A stretch of 64,000 bases of DNA from an uncultured Gammaproteobacteria bacterium (GCA_913060975.1 CAJXVC010000012.1:83390-147389), one strand, 5' to 3'. Positions 1 through 8,871 are shown, counted from the first letter of the stretch. Numbers and translations are program-made. The notes: generated by a model from the sequence alone, not told the origin.

Positions 1-1192
1 CATCGCCAGGATTGTGCTGCTGGGATTCAGGCTCCCCTTCGGCTTTTGGGAAATACACTTCGAACGTAGCGCCTTTACCGACCTCACTTTTGACCTTGAT
101 CTGGCCATTATTCTGTTTAACGGCGCCGAACACTGCCGACAAACCCAGCCCAGTTCCTTTGCCTTTTTCTTTAGTGGAGAAAAAAGGGTCGAATATCTGT
201 TCGAGATTCTCCTTGGGGATACCACATCCGGTATCAGTAATAATCAACCGGACGAACTGACCGGGCTTGATCACACCCAGCTTACTCGCCTGCTCGCGAT
301 CCAATTCAATATTTTCCGTACTGAATGTACAGACCCCGGAATTCCTCATCGCATCGCGCGCATTGACTGTCAGGTTGAGTATTATCTGCTCCAATTGCGA
401 GCAATCAATCTTTATTGGCCATAATGCATAGTCAGTGCGCACATCGATAGTTATGCCTTCTCCAAGCAAACTTTCAATAAGTTTCAGAGAATTATGAATC
501 GTCTCATTGAGATTGAGCACTTGTGGCTCAACCATCTGCTTGCTACTCAAGTCCAGTAATTGGCTGCTCAGTCGTGCGGCTTTGCGGGCAGTATCCAGAA
601 CCATCTCAATTTCTTCTTTGTTGGGCAGGTTCCGCTCTGCATTCATCATGCTTAGCTCAGCATAGCCCATGATCACTGTGATAAAATTATTAAAATCATG
701 CGCCACACCACCCGCTAAACGACCAATAGTTTCCATTTTGCGGGTCTGATGTAATTGCTCTATCAATGACTGCCGTTCCTTTTCTGCAACCTTGATATCA
801 CTGATATCGCGCAGCACCACAGAAAAACAATCAACATTGCCAAGTGGATCTTTATGGACGATCAACACCTGTGATCCAGCAATCGGCTTTCCGTCACACG
901 GTGTAATTTGCACTTCGCAATGGCTTGCCCCGAATTTAATAGCCTGAGGAATTTCCTGGCTCACAAAGTTTTTGACGCTCGCGTTATCTAGAAACCCTGC
1001 CAAACGAAGATGCGAAATATCAGTGTTGTCGTGCAGACCCAACATCGCATAGCCGGCAGCATTTAGCGAGATCAGGAAGCCGTCGATATCGATGGTGGCA
1101 ACCAGATCCGTAGTGGTGTCGTTGATCGCAAGATGTCTGTTTAACTGAGTTTCAGCCAGTCTTGCCTCACGTTGCGCCTGCCATCGTGTCAT
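1..1192 (-). CDS. PAS sensor histidine kinase, partial (C-terminus beyond the left edge)
   Basis: About 397 residues of a cytoplasmic sensor kinase are visible; the gene continues past base 1. It should autophosphorylate on histidine and pass phosphate to a response regulator. In order I read a PAS-like sensor (about residues 15-135, ending in a 'VVLRDISD' PAC-type segment), a HisKA box 'GGVAHDFNNFITVI' with the acceptor at His165, and an HATPase_c domain with N box 'NLTVNARDAM', G1 'DTGCGIP', F box 'FDPFFSTK' and G2 'GKGTGLGLS'. No membrane segment is seen. The ATG shares one base with the TGA of the upstream HDOD gene (TGATG), so the two are probably translationally coupled. Kinases of this type often end in a receiver domain, but that part lies outside the window. 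Confidence 0.9.
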   Translation of the reverse strand, partial: MTRWQAQREARLAETQLNRHLAINDTTTDLVATIDIDGFLISLNAAGYAMLGLHDNTDISHLRLAGFLDNASVKNFVSQEIPQAIKFGASHCEVQITPCDGKPIAGSQVLIVHKDPLGNVDCFSVVLRDISDIKVAEKERQSLIEQLHQTRKMETIGRLAGGVAHDFNNFITVIMGYAELSMMNAERNLPNKEEIEMVLDTARKAARLSSQLLDLSSKQMVEPQVLNLNETIHNSLKLIESLLGEGITIDVRTDYALWPIKIDCSQLEQIILNLTVNARDAMRNSGVCTFSTENIELDREQASKLGVIKPGQFVRLIITDTGCGIPKENLEQIFDPFFSTKEKGKGTGLGLSAVFGAVKQNNGQIKVKSEVGKGATFEVYFPKAEGEPESQQHNPGD

Positions 1193-2061
1193 CACGCCAC
1201 ACCCCCACAGAACGCCTCATAGGCATGTAGATAGTCTTCATAGCTGTTGTTCACAATATGACAGAAATCTTTTTGTGTTATTGCCAATCGATTGAGAGTG
1301 TCGTTTTCACTTGTCAGAATTTTTTCGATACCTACTTGCTTTGGCGTTGTGAAATTCAATTGATCACTGAATGTACCAGTGAGATGCATGATGGAATGAC
1401 TAACAGTTTGCTTTTCGACTTCATGCTGATGATGGGTTGAGATTCTCGCCATCAATTCTTCAGAGAAATTCCAGTTCTTCGCCATGGCCGCGCCGACGTC
1501 CGCATGGTCGAAACCAAGCATCCGTGTTTCCACTTCATAGTCGGCTTGACTGTATTCTTCCATCTCTTCCTTTACTGCATTTAACAGATCCGGCTCACAG
1601 TAGTACAACAGCAGCCTGCCAATATTCAGCAGCAATCCACTGATAAAATATTCTTCCTGCTGTGCACTATCTTGTTTGCAATGCTCAGCGAGGTTGGTCG
1701 CCATCACTGCACTGAACACACTCGAACGCCAGAATGAACTGATATCCAGACTGGACTCCATCGAGTTCATCGTCTTGACAATAGAGGTAACAATGACAAG
1801 GTTGTTCAATTCTTGTTCACCCAAAATACCCAGTGCATGACTGATATCCCGGACCGACTGAGGTAGGCCATAGTAGGCGCTGTTGACGATACGCAGAATG
1901 CGTGTGGTCAACGCCGGGTCAAAGAGAATGATCTCTGCTACCTCGCGCTGAGTATGGCCAGAATCGGCCAAGACCTCGCGCAGGCGCATACAAATTTCTG
2001 GTAAGGAAATCAGAGAGTTGGTTTCAGCTAACAACCGTTCTGCAGATTCAATTCTATCCAT
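1192..2061 (-). CDS. HDOD-domain signalling protein
   Basis: A 289-residue soluble protein whose first 210 residues match the HDOD fold, seen in 'FDPALTTRILRIVNSAYYGL' (about 47-66) and the later 'LGFDHADVGAAMAKNW'. HDOD proteins are output or adaptor modules in two-component and c-di-GMP signalling. In many relatives the helix around residue 145 carries an HD pair (GLLHDIG); here it reads GLLLNIG, so the HD pair is lost and a non-enzymatic scaffold role is likely. It is the promoter-proximal partner of the overlapping histidine kinase, and the pair probably works together. A second HDOD protein at 35230-36072 retains the HD pair. Confidence 0.88.
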   Translation of the reverse strand: MDRIESAERLLAETNSLISLPEICMRLREVLADSGHTQREVAEIILFDPALTTRILRIVNSAYYGLPQSVRDISHALGILGEQELNNLVIVTSIVKTMNSMESSLDISSFWRSSVFSAVMATNLAEHCKQDSAQQEEYFISGLLLNIGRLLLYYCEPDLLNAVKEEMEEYSQADYEVETRMLGFDHADVGAAMAKNWNFSEELMARISTHHQHEVEKQTVSHSIMHLTGTFSDQLNFTTPKQVGIEKILTSENDTLNRLAITQKDFCHIVNNSYEDYLHAYEAFCGGVA

Positions 2062-2207
2062 CGTTCGTCACTATCCAAGTTGGGTTGGCGTTCATTCAAT
2101 GGGTACTACGACCAATGGATGCTATTTATTAACCCCTAATTATGACGATTGTCTAATATGAATCTGCCGCAAAAACTGCGCTACAATGCCCGCCAATCAA
2201 GGAAACT

Positions 2208-2843
2208 ATGCTGGAGTACACTGTGCAATCGGAAATGTTGAATCTTTTCGCCACCCCTCTTTATCGTGGTTCTCTCGGGCGTTCATTCAGCGACGCAGAA
2301 CTCCAATGTTTCCGCAATCAACTGCAACAAGCACATACCGCGATTGCCAATCAGGCGAGTAGCAATAAGCGGGTTCTCGAATTACCTGCTCTTCAGGGTC
2401 TCCGTAACGAATTGCAGCAGCACCTGAGCAACTATTTCCAGCAAGTCTTTAATACTTCTAATGATGTACAGCTCAAGATCACACAATCCTGGCTGTCACT
2501 GACTCGCAAAGAAGAGTCCCACCACGAGCATACTCACCCGAATAGCGTCGCGAGTGGCGTGCTGTATATTAATGTGGGAGAAACTGACGGGATTAACTTT
2601 TATCGCAATGAAGACAATATCTGGCACGAATTACTACGCAAGGAGGAGAACTACTACAATGCGTATCGCTATTTCGTACAAACACAAGCCGGTGACGTGC
2701 TGATATTCCCGTCCAATATCCGCCACGGCGTGGGGCGCCAGCAACAGGAGATTGAACGGGTTAGTCTGGCCTTTAATTCATTTTTTGAAGGTGAACTGGG
2801 TAAGGATGAATTCTCCAATCAATTGCGTATCGAGCTGAAATAG
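2208..2843 (+). CDS. 2OG-Fe(II) oxygenase family protein (TIGR02466-like)
   Basis: A 211-residue soluble protein resembling the TIGR02466 group of putative Fe(II)/2-oxoglutarate oxygenases. The iron site is suggested by the 'HEHTHPNSVASGVLYI' segment (His108 and/or His110) and a distal His173 in 'GDVLIFPSNIRHGV', followed by an Arg that could bind 2-oxoglutarate. The substrate is unknown; some relatives act on proteins or small metabolites. I chose the first ATG because AAGGA lies four bases upstream; a second ATG at 2235 would remove only nine residues. It is divergent from the HDOD gene across a 146-base gap and converges on the TPR-barrel gene with 18 bases between stops. Confidence 0.8.
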   Translation: MLEYTVQSEMLNLFATPLYRGSLGRSFSDAELQCFRNQLQQAHTAIANQASSNKRVLELPALQGLRNELQQHLSNYFQQVFNTSNDVQLKITQSWLSLTRKEESHHEHTHPNSVASGVLYINVGETDGINFYRNEDNIWHELLRKEENYYNAYRYFVQTQAGDVLIFPSNIRHGVGRQQQEIERVSLAFNSFFEGELGKDEFSNQLRIELK

Positions 2844-2861
2844 CACAACTACTAAATATGC

Positions 2862-4193
2862 CTAGAACTCATATTGTAGTGACGCCTGTATCAGATCCTT
2901 GTCATAGGTATACAGATCAAACTCATCGTTGACGTCTTCATGGCGGTATTCAAGTTCGGTCAACCAGTGATCGGCGAATTGATACGCCACGCCAACACCA
3001 AGCCGTAACCTGCGGTTCTCGCGTGCGGCACGCTTCACGCTGCCATCGATATCACGCAGAACATTGATATCGGGAAAGTCGCTGGCAATAAATTCAGCTT
3101 CCAGCCGCGTGCGCCACTTGTCAGTGTGATGCCAATCCATTCGGCCTCGCAAGCCATTGCGCACAGGGGAATAGCTGGCAAATCCACCATTACGCATTAG
3201 ATCATCACGATTATTCCATTCATGTCGATAGCGCACCGAGGTCACGGCCTTGGCGAAGCGTTTACCCCAGGTGAGTTCCAGGCGAGCCTGTTCACCCTCG
3301 ATCTGGCTAAACCTGTCCCCCGCCCGAAAATCAGAATAGTTCATCCCGATTCTGAATGTGCCAGGCTGAAATCGTTTCCAGACCGCGCCACGCAATTGCA
3401 ATTGATCCGCAACCTTGTCGCCATCAAGCGAAGTACTCAATGCGGTAACACCAACTTCGGATTGCCAACCCCACAGTGGATGCTCCCAGGTCAGCCCCCC
3501 ACCGACTACGGTGCTATCCAGAAAATCCAATTCCGAAAATTGCTTGCCAAATGCCAGACCATGCAACCGCAAGCCATCGCCGCGCTGTCCTGCCAGATAG
3601 TAATGGGAGTAGAGGAGAGCTTGCGTGAAACTGTCCTCGCCACGGTCGGACTTTTCCAGCACATCGTCTGCCAATGTCGAGGCATTGCTATCAACTCCGC
3701 CCGTCATGTCGACCAGAGCAGCCCATTTTTTCTGCGCAGAATTCATCTGCACTTCGTCAGTAATGGCAGTTTCATTGGCCAGACTGCTCAGCTTGTTGTT
3801 GGCCAACTGCTGGACTCGTTCTTGCTCTTGCTGTTGTGCCGATAGAGTAAAATACTGCCGTGCCTTGTCAGTTTCGCCCTTTGCTTCGTAGACCAGACCC
3901 AGATTGTAGCGCACCAATATTTGCCAGCGGGGCACATCGACCAGTTCCAAAAATCTTGCCTCCGCTTCGTTCAGGCGGCCCAAGCGATAAAGACTCACCG
4001 CGATATTGTAATCAGTGGACTGGTCACCATCACCAGCTGCTTCTGCCTGCTCAAAGTGCTCCAATGCCTGACTGTAATCGCCAGCTTCGAATGCGCTCAA
4101 ACCTTGCTCGGTTGACGATTGGTCTTGTGCGCTGACAGCAAGGCTTAGCACCGCGATGGCGGCGCACAACGTATTTCGTTTCCATAACATCAT
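2862..4193 (-). CDS. TPR plus outer-membrane beta-barrel protein (SLAM/T11SS-like)
   Basis: A 443-residue exported protein. Residues 1-22 form a signal peptide ending in 'AVSAQ'. Residues about 28-140 contain tetratricopeptide repeats, for example 'GLSAFEAGDYSQALEHFEQA' and 'VRYNLGLVYEAKGETDKARQ'. From about 155 the sequence alternates aromatic and polar residues as in a transmembrane barrel and ends in '...ASLQYEF' with the terminal Phe of BAM substrates. TPRs followed by a barrel of this size is the layout of surface lipoprotein assembly modulators (DUF560, type XI secretion), which move proteins to the cell surface. It is last in a sigma/anti-sigma/acidic-protein operon, so the two preceding exported proteins are plausible cargo. 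The start follows AGGAG at nine bases. Assignment to DUF560 itself is inference from architecture. Confidence 0.75.
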   Translation of the reverse strand: MMLWKRNTLCAAIAVLSLAVSAQDQSSTEQGLSAFEAGDYSQALEHFEQAEAAGDGDQSTDYNIAVSLYRLGRLNEAEARFLELVDVPRWQILVRYNLGLVYEAKGETDKARQYFTLSAQQQEQERVQQLANNKLSSLANETAITDEVQMNSAQKKWAALVDMTGGVDSNASTLADDVLEKSDRGEDSFTQALLYSHYYLAGQRGDGLRLHGLAFGKQFSELDFLDSTVVGGGLTWEHPLWGWQSEVGVTALSTSLDGDKVADQLQLRGAVWKRFQPGTFRIGMNYSDFRAGDRFSQIEGEQARLELTWGKRFAKAVTSVRYRHEWNNRDDLMRNGGFASYSPVRNGLRGRMDWHHTDKWRTRLEAEFIASDFPDINVLRDIDGSVKRAARENRRLRLGVGVAYQFADHWLTELEYRHEDVNDEFDLYTYDKDLIQASLQYEF

Positions 4194-4219
4194 CGCTTTC
4201 TTCTCCTGAATGCGAGTTC

Positions 4220-5086
4220 CTAAATCCCTGGTAGTGAGTCAGTCAAATCATTCACGGTATCGTTCAGCACATCGTCCGGGACAATCTCTTCCTGAGTTGT
4301 GTCAATAGTCTCCTGCAGCAAGTCCTCATCAAGGGTGTTGTCCAGCAACTCTTCGGTCGGCGCGAGCTGGTCATTCAAGCCGTCGACCAGATCGGCTCCA
4401 TCACCGATTCCGCTTGCAGTGTCCGTGACCGTGTCTGCCAGATCATCCACGTTGGCGGTTGACTCGACAACCGTATTACTGGTGTTGTCGAGCACATCAT
4501 CTGCAGTCCCGGTTACGCTACGCACCGTATCAGTGGTTGTGTCGAGCACATTGCTCACGCTAGCGGTGACATCATCAGCTGTATCAGAGGGCAAGTCTCC
4601 CAGATTATCCACGATGCCGGTGACAGCATCAGTGATTCTGTCCTGCGTCTCATTCAGGGCCTCAATTGGCTCGCGCGCTACATTGTCCAGCGTCTCCTGC
4701 AATTGATCTTGTGCGGGTTCGGTTAATGGCACCGTGTCTTCGACCAGGTTATTTACTGAGGCCGCCACAGGATCGCTATCACTTGCGCCGCTGGTTTGGT
4801 CACCGGGACTCTCCGCGCCTTCCATGCCTTCTATCGCTTCTATGGTCTCGGTTGTTTCTATGTTCTGTGTGTTCTCGTTTTCCTGAGCGTTCGAAATAAT
4901 GCTGTTCGGGTTAAAAAATTCCGGAGGGGGCAGATCAAGCTGATTGACAATGCCTTGCGAGGGTTGTGAATCACGCAATACTTGAATCGTGATATCCAGC
5001 TCAGGAGTTGACTGTGCAAAACCTGATTGCGCCAAAAACACAAAAGGAATTGTCGTCAGCAATTTGTACTTCCTGTGAACCTGCAT
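4220..5086 (-). CDS. exported acidic low-complexity repeat protein B
   Basis: A 288-residue protein with a signal peptide (residues 1-25, ending 'SGFAQ') and no lipobox. The mature part is very acidic and rich in Asp, Thr, Val, Leu and Asn, with almost no aromatic residues. From about residue 120 it shows a degenerate short-period pattern of the kind 'VxDTxTDTVxxVTGTADDVL', as expected for amphipathic helices or a repetitive surface fibre. I recognise no known domain. It lies 26 bases upstream of the TPR-barrel gene and downstream of a compositionally similar gene, so the two look like an ancient tandem duplication. GGAGG stands five bases before the ATG. Function unknown; cargo of the barrel or a matrix protein is inference. 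Confidence 0.82.
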   Translation of the reverse strand: MQVHRKYKLLTTIPFVFLAQSGFAQSTPELDITIQVLRDSQPSQGIVNQLDLPPPEFFNPNSIISNAQENENTQNIETTETIEAIEGMEGAESPGDQTSGASDSDPVAASVNNLVEDTVPLTEPAQDQLQETLDNVAREPIEALNETQDRITDAVTGIVDNLGDLPSDTADDVTASVSNVLDTTTDTVRSVTGTADDVLDNTSNTVVESTANVDDLADTVTDTASGIGDGADLVDGLNDQLAPTEELLDNTLDEDLLQETIDTTQEEIVPDDVLNDTVNDLTDSLPGI

Positions 5087-5154
5087 GGCACCCTCCGGAA
5101 AAAGTGCGCGGCCTGCTAAGACCGCGCTTTTGGGGAACGTAACGAACGTTGGGG

Positions 5155-6042
5155 TTACAGTCCCAGAGTACTGGTCAAGCCAGCTGCAGTTTCAATGCTG
5201 CTGGCAATGCCAGCATCCAGGTCACTGCTCGCTTCTTCCGAGACTGACTGTGTTTCACTCGCCAGATCAGTACCCAGCTCAACACCCGCTTCTACAGAAG
5301 ACTCAAGCGTTGCCTCAGTCTGGCTGGCTACATCGTTCATGGACTCTACCATCTGCTCCGAATCGGTCTGCTCATCGAGCATGGCATCACCTGCCAACTC
5401 GACACCAAGATCAGTTGCAGCGCTAATGTCTGATTCGACATTGACTGACTCTTCAGTGGTGTCAGTGATATCGACAATTGAATCCAGCGTAGTCGATACA
5501 CCCGCTTCAACACCGGCGGTAATAGAGGCCGCCGCATCCTGACCTGCTTCGGTCATATCAGATTGACTGTCCTGCACAATGTCATTGCTCAAATCCAGAC
5601 CCGCAGATCCAGCCAGACCAGTAGCGGCATCAAGATTCACGCCTACACCATCGCCAGTCTCAACAAGCGCTTCACTGTCCGAATTACCGGACAACAAGGC
5701 CGTAATATCCAATTCGCTGGTAGACTCGGTAGCATTTTCAGACATTGAATTGACGGCCGCCTCCGAATTGCTTTCAACATCAGCTGTTACTTGTGCAGCC
5801 ACATCCAGAATCGCCTCTGAATTGCTTTGCAGAGAGTCGACGATCGCATCAGTATCAACATCAGCATTCACACCACCCTGTACGGCAGCTTCAGCTGTCA
5901 CGTTGGCACTGGTAGCAGTCGAGCCATCAACTGCAGACTGAGTCTGGGCACTTGCTCCTTGCATAGCCAATACAGCAACAATCAGGCAACCAAGTTGTTT
6001 TTTACCAAAAGGAATTTTGTCTGTGTTAGTCCAAGTTTTCAT
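5155..6042 (-). CDS. exported acidic low-complexity repeat protein A
   Basis: A 295-residue exported protein. The start chosen is the ATG at 6042, preceded by GGAGG at eight bases; a frame open further upstream would add 19 residues that do not resemble a signal peptide. The signal peptide ends near residue 33 ('MQGASAQ'). The mature chain is rich in Ala, Ser, Asp, Glu, Thr and Val, nearly lacks aromatic and basic residues, and repeats motifs such as 'AGVEAG', 'SSVEAGVELGTDLASE' and 'LDAGIASSIETAAGL'. No known domain is recognised. Composition and position link it to protein B next door. It follows the anti-sigma gene in the same orientation, so it probably belongs to the same regulon. Confidence 0.82.
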   Translation of the reverse strand: MKTWTNTDKIPFGKKQLGCLIVAVLAMQGASAQTQSAVDGSTATSANVTAEAAVQGGVNADVDTDAIVDSLQSNSEAILDVAAQVTADVESNSEAAVNSMSENATESTSELDITALLSGNSDSEALVETGDGVGVNLDAATGLAGSAGLDLSNDIVQDSQSDMTEAGQDAAASITAGVEAGVSTTLDSIVDITDTTEESVNVESDISAATDLGVELAGDAMLDEQTDSEQMVESMNDVASQTEATLESSVEAGVELGTDLASETQSVSEEASSDLDAGIASSIETAAGLTSTLGL

Positions 6043-6117
6043 GCTGGTTTCCTCCATTAAATTTGGGTAAATCCCACGTCCTTGAATAAGTCCTTTCATA
6101 ATTCCTTACAAAAGTCC

Positions 6118-6780
6118 TTATATAACCATCAACGCAGCACGTTGTGGTTCTACTGCATCAACAGTGAATTGCATTTCCTTGCTGGCGCCATTTGACTCGA
6201 CCTGCACGAAAATGTTGCCACTGTCATTTCCCTGGAGCTGAACCGGCAGGGTTAGCTGGTTATTGCCTGCAGTCAGGCTCACTGGCCAGCGAAGTTCATC
6301 GTTGGCCTCATAACCCGCCAGCCTTACATTGGCATCCATGCGCAATGTGATAGTGGTTTCAGGATAATCAGCTGGGCTTACCATCAACAGATTGACTTCG
6401 CTGACTGCACGCGGCGCCAATTGCACTACCTGTGTCGGTGAGTCATCTGACTCTGAATCCCTGACCGGCATTTGAGTTTGCAGTGCAACGCTTGTTGCCA
6501 GAACCAGACAAGCCGCAACTGCGATCTTGCGCATAATTCCAGACCCGTCCCTGGTGTCACTGCCTTCTCCTTGTAACCATGCTTGCTGCAATGCTCGATC
6601 AGCAAAACCGACTGACGCCGGCGTTACTGGCAAGCCCTGCAGCAATCGCGCAAACTGCAAATCCTCGGCATACGCAGTACAGCTCTCGCAGTCCTTCACG
6701 TGAGCACGGCCAACAGACGGTAATTCCCTTACCTGGCCACTGTGCTGTTCGAGTAATTGTTGCGTGTCTTTGCATTGCAT
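6118..6780 (-). CDS. zinc-finger transmembrane anti-sigma factor
   Basis: A 220-residue membrane protein expected to hold the adjacent ECF sigma factor inactive. The N-terminal cytoplasmic part has the ZAS signature H27-x3-C31-x2-C34 ('AHVKDCESC'), then one membrane helix (about 84-101). The periplasmic C-terminal domain (about 115-220) is predicted all-beta, with 'ETTITLRMDANVRLAGY' and 'NQLTLPVQLQG', and could sense the envelope or the exported products. The start is the ATG at 6780, supported by AAGGAG at eight bases; an upstream in-frame ATG adds nine residues without a ribosome site. It begins 38 bases after the sigma gene, the usual order. The inducing signal is unknown. Confidence 0.85.
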   Translation of the reverse strand: MQCKDTQQLLEQHSGQVRELPSVGRAHVKDCESCTAYAEDLQFARLLQGLPVTPASVGFADRALQQAWLQGEGSDTRDGSGIMRKIAVAACLVLATSVALQTQMPVRDSESDDSPTQVVQLAPRAVSEVNLLMVSPADYPETTITLRMDANVRLAGYEANDELRWPVSLTAGNNQLTLPVQLQGNDSGNIFVQVESNGASKEMQFTVDAVEPQRAALMVI

Positions 6781-6818
6781 GATTATTGCTCCTTCACTGA
6801 CTAACACGTCGCCGACCT

Positions 6819-7454
6819 TTAAAAGGTTCCATCAGTGATAAATTTTTTTATTTTTTCTCTGGCTCGGTGCAAGCGGCTCTTGACTGTGCCGATACTGACA
6901 CCAAGAATCTCGCTCACTTCATGAGCGCTATACCCTTCACTGTCATGCAGCAGAATCACGTCACGCTGTTCAGCCTTGAGGCCGCTCAGCGCCTGTTCGA
7001 TGAGTTCCTGCTGACGAATAGTGTCGGCGGGATCAACTGCCCGGGTTTGCGATTGGATTTGCACGGAGGATTGCTGCTGAGATTCTGACTGCATGAGTTG
7101 GTCAGCTACCGGCACTTCTGAACCACCCAAAACAGCGGCTTCAGATTCAGACAACTCGGACTCACTGAATTCGGGGCGACGGGCTTGCTTGCGATGTAGA
7201 TCGACGAAGCGTCGGTAGACTATTTTGATCAGCCATGGGCGTAGCTGCTCCACTTCTTCAAGCTCGTGAAGCCTCTTGGTCAGACCGACCAATGCATCCT
7301 GCACCAAATCCTCAGCGTCCTGCTGATTGCCGCACCAGCGATACGCCATCCTGTACATGATGTCGATATGCGGTCGCAGCAATGTGACAAACTTTTCCTG
7401 AGATCGGCTACGTCCTGTAAACAATCTGGTAATCGTGTTCACCAAGCACCTCAT
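6819..7454 (-). CDS. ECF-type RNA polymerase sigma factor
   Basis: A 211-residue sigma-70 family protein. Region 2 spans about residues 22-90 with 'DAEDLVQDALVGLTKRL' and 'LRPWLIKIVYRRFVDLHR'; region 4 spans about 150-207 with the helix-turn-helix 'YSAHEVSEILGVSIGTVKSR'. The two are joined by an unusually long Ser/Glu/Gln-rich linker (about 95-145). It heads the five-gene operon ending at 2862 and would direct polymerase to that operon's promoter once the anti-sigma releases it. The start is uncertain: the ATG at 7454 has no clear ribosome site, while an in-frame GTG at 7442 has GAGG seven bases upstream and would shorten the protein by four residues. Confidence 0.88.
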   Translation of the reverse strand: MRCLVNTITRLFTGRSRSQEKFVTLLRPHIDIMYRMAYRWCGNQQDAEDLVQDALVGLTKRLHELEEVEQLRPWLIKIVYRRFVDLHRKQARRPEFSESELSESEAAVLGGSEVPVADQLMQSESQQQSSVQIQSQTRAVDPADTIRQQELIEQALSGLKAEQRDVILLHDSEGYSAHEVSEILGVSIGTVKSRLHRAREKIKKFITDGTF

Positions 7455-7892
7455 TCATTGAGTGTGTATTGCGCCAAGTCGCGCTGATCACGATTTATTC
7501 AGAATAACCTGCCGGCAAATTTTCCTACAAGGGCCAGAATGTTTACTGGTTCACACTATTCCATGTTGACATGGCGCTCTTGCACTCAGGCCATGTGGTT
7601 TGTCTTGTGTATACAGCAACACACAAGAAATTGCCGTTTGGCGGTGGACAGTGCAGATGTTTTTGGACAGTGTGAGAAATTGAGCAGGTATGGATAGCCT
7701 TCAACGGTATACACAGTTTGCTGTCGGGAAGTTTTTACGACATCCGATCAAACCTCGATCACATTCTGCTTAAGGGAGTGTTAATGTCGCTGGATTTACC
7801 ATGACAGTCACAGGATAATTTCCGCCAGTGACTCAGGCAACTGGACGCCTGGGCACTATAAGTACCAGCCAATCAAGCAAGGAGAATCGAAC
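7455..7892. other. divergent intergenic region between the sigma factor and the OmpA-like lipoprotein
   Basis: 438 bases without a convincing gene. The region must hold the promoters of the sigma-factor operon (leftward) and of the OmpA-like lipoprotein (rightward). The only clear structure is an inverted repeat CTTGTGT (7604-7610) / ACACAAG (7621-7627) around a ten-base spacer, which could be a protein-binding site. I cannot identify an ECF-type -35/-10 pair with confidence. Confidence 0.4.
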
Positions 7893-8552
7893 ATGCAAGC
7901 CAAAAAGACTTTTTACCAACTACCGTTGAGCGGGATTTTAGCGATGGTAATAGTCAGCTGTACGACCATCGACCCCTATACAGGCGAAGAGCGCACCAGA
8001 CGCGCTGTTCAATATGGAGCGCTCGGTGCTGTCGTGTGCGGATTGATTGGTGCCGGAGAAAGTGGCCAACGGGCGCGCAATGCCGCCGCCGGTTGCGGGG
8101 CAATTGGCGCCGGTGTTGGCGCTTACATGGATGCCCAGGAAGCAGAATTGCGAGAGCAACTGGCGGGTACAGGGGTTAGCGTACGTCGAAATGGCGAGCA
8201 ACTTGAGTTAGTCATGCCGGGTAATGTGACATTCCCGACCAACCAATACACAGTGCGCCCTGAATTTACAACAGTTCTCGATTCAGTGGCTGAAGTACTT
8301 TACAAGTTCACTGACACGCGCCTGCAAGTCATCGGTCATACTGACTCGACCGGCAGTGCGGACTACAACTACAGCCTCTCCGATCGACGCGCCACTAGTG
8401 TATCCAATTATCTGGCTTCGCAGGGCATCGAGCAGAATCGCCTGATTACGCAGGGTGTGGGTCCCGATCAGCCAATAGCCAGCAATGATTCCCCAGAGGG
8501 GCGCGCACTCAATCGCCGGGTTGAGTTACACATTATCGCCTCAGGTGCCTAG
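7893..8552 (+). CDS. YiaD-like OmpA-family lipoprotein with glycine zipper
   Basis: A 219-residue outer-membrane lipoprotein. The lipobox 'VIVSC' places the lipidated cysteine at residue 23. Residues about 38-80 contain a Gly/Ala-rich zipper ('YGALGAVVCGLIGAGESG', 'AIGAGVGAYMDA'). The C-terminal 115 residues are an OmpA peptidoglycan-binding domain with 'VIGHTDSTGSADYNYSLSDR' and 'RALNRRVELHI'. It should tether the outer membrane to peptidoglycan. AAGGAG lies eight bases before the ATG. It is monocistronic, followed by a strong hairpin, and divergent from the sigma-factor operon; co-regulation is possible but not shown. Confidence 0.92.
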   Translation: MQAKKTFYQLPLSGILAMVIVSCTTIDPYTGEERTRRAVQYGALGAVVCGLIGAGESGQRARNAAAGCGAIGAGVGAYMDAQEAELREQLAGTGVSVRRNGEQLELVMPGNVTFPTNQYTVRPEFTTVLDSVAEVLYKFTDTRLQVIGHTDSTGSADYNYSLSDRRATSVSNYLASQGIEQNRLITQGVGPDQPIASNDSPEGRALNRRVELHIIASGA

Positions 8553-8604
8553 TGAGCTGAAAACCAAAGAAATTGCCTGAAAAAAGCGATTTGGCTGCTA
8601 TTAC

Positions 8605-8645
8605 AGGGCGAATTGGACAAAAATAAGTCCGATTCGCTCTGTTTC
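8605..8645 (+). terminator. hairpin terminator after the OmpA-like lipoprotein
   Basis: Fifteen-base arms at 8605-8619 and 8628-8642, with two non-matching positions that can form G-U pairs, enclose an A-rich eight-base loop. A short run of three T follows. The position, 53 bases after the stop codon, fits intrinsic termination, although the T tract is weak. Confidence 0.65.
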
Positions 8646-8871
8646 AGCACTACTTACCCCTTTAGACCGGGTAGGATATGTCTTACAATCCTCTCGCGAT
8701 TTACCAATATCAAATAATATCCAAGCGCCAACGCCAAAATGCAACGATTTAATACCGTGCGTATGATCGACACATTGACCGCAGTTTCTTACTGCTCACC
8801 CTTTCGGGCCCGGAACCAATCAACCTGTGGTGCAATTGCACCGCAATGGCACTACTAGGCTTCTGGGCATC

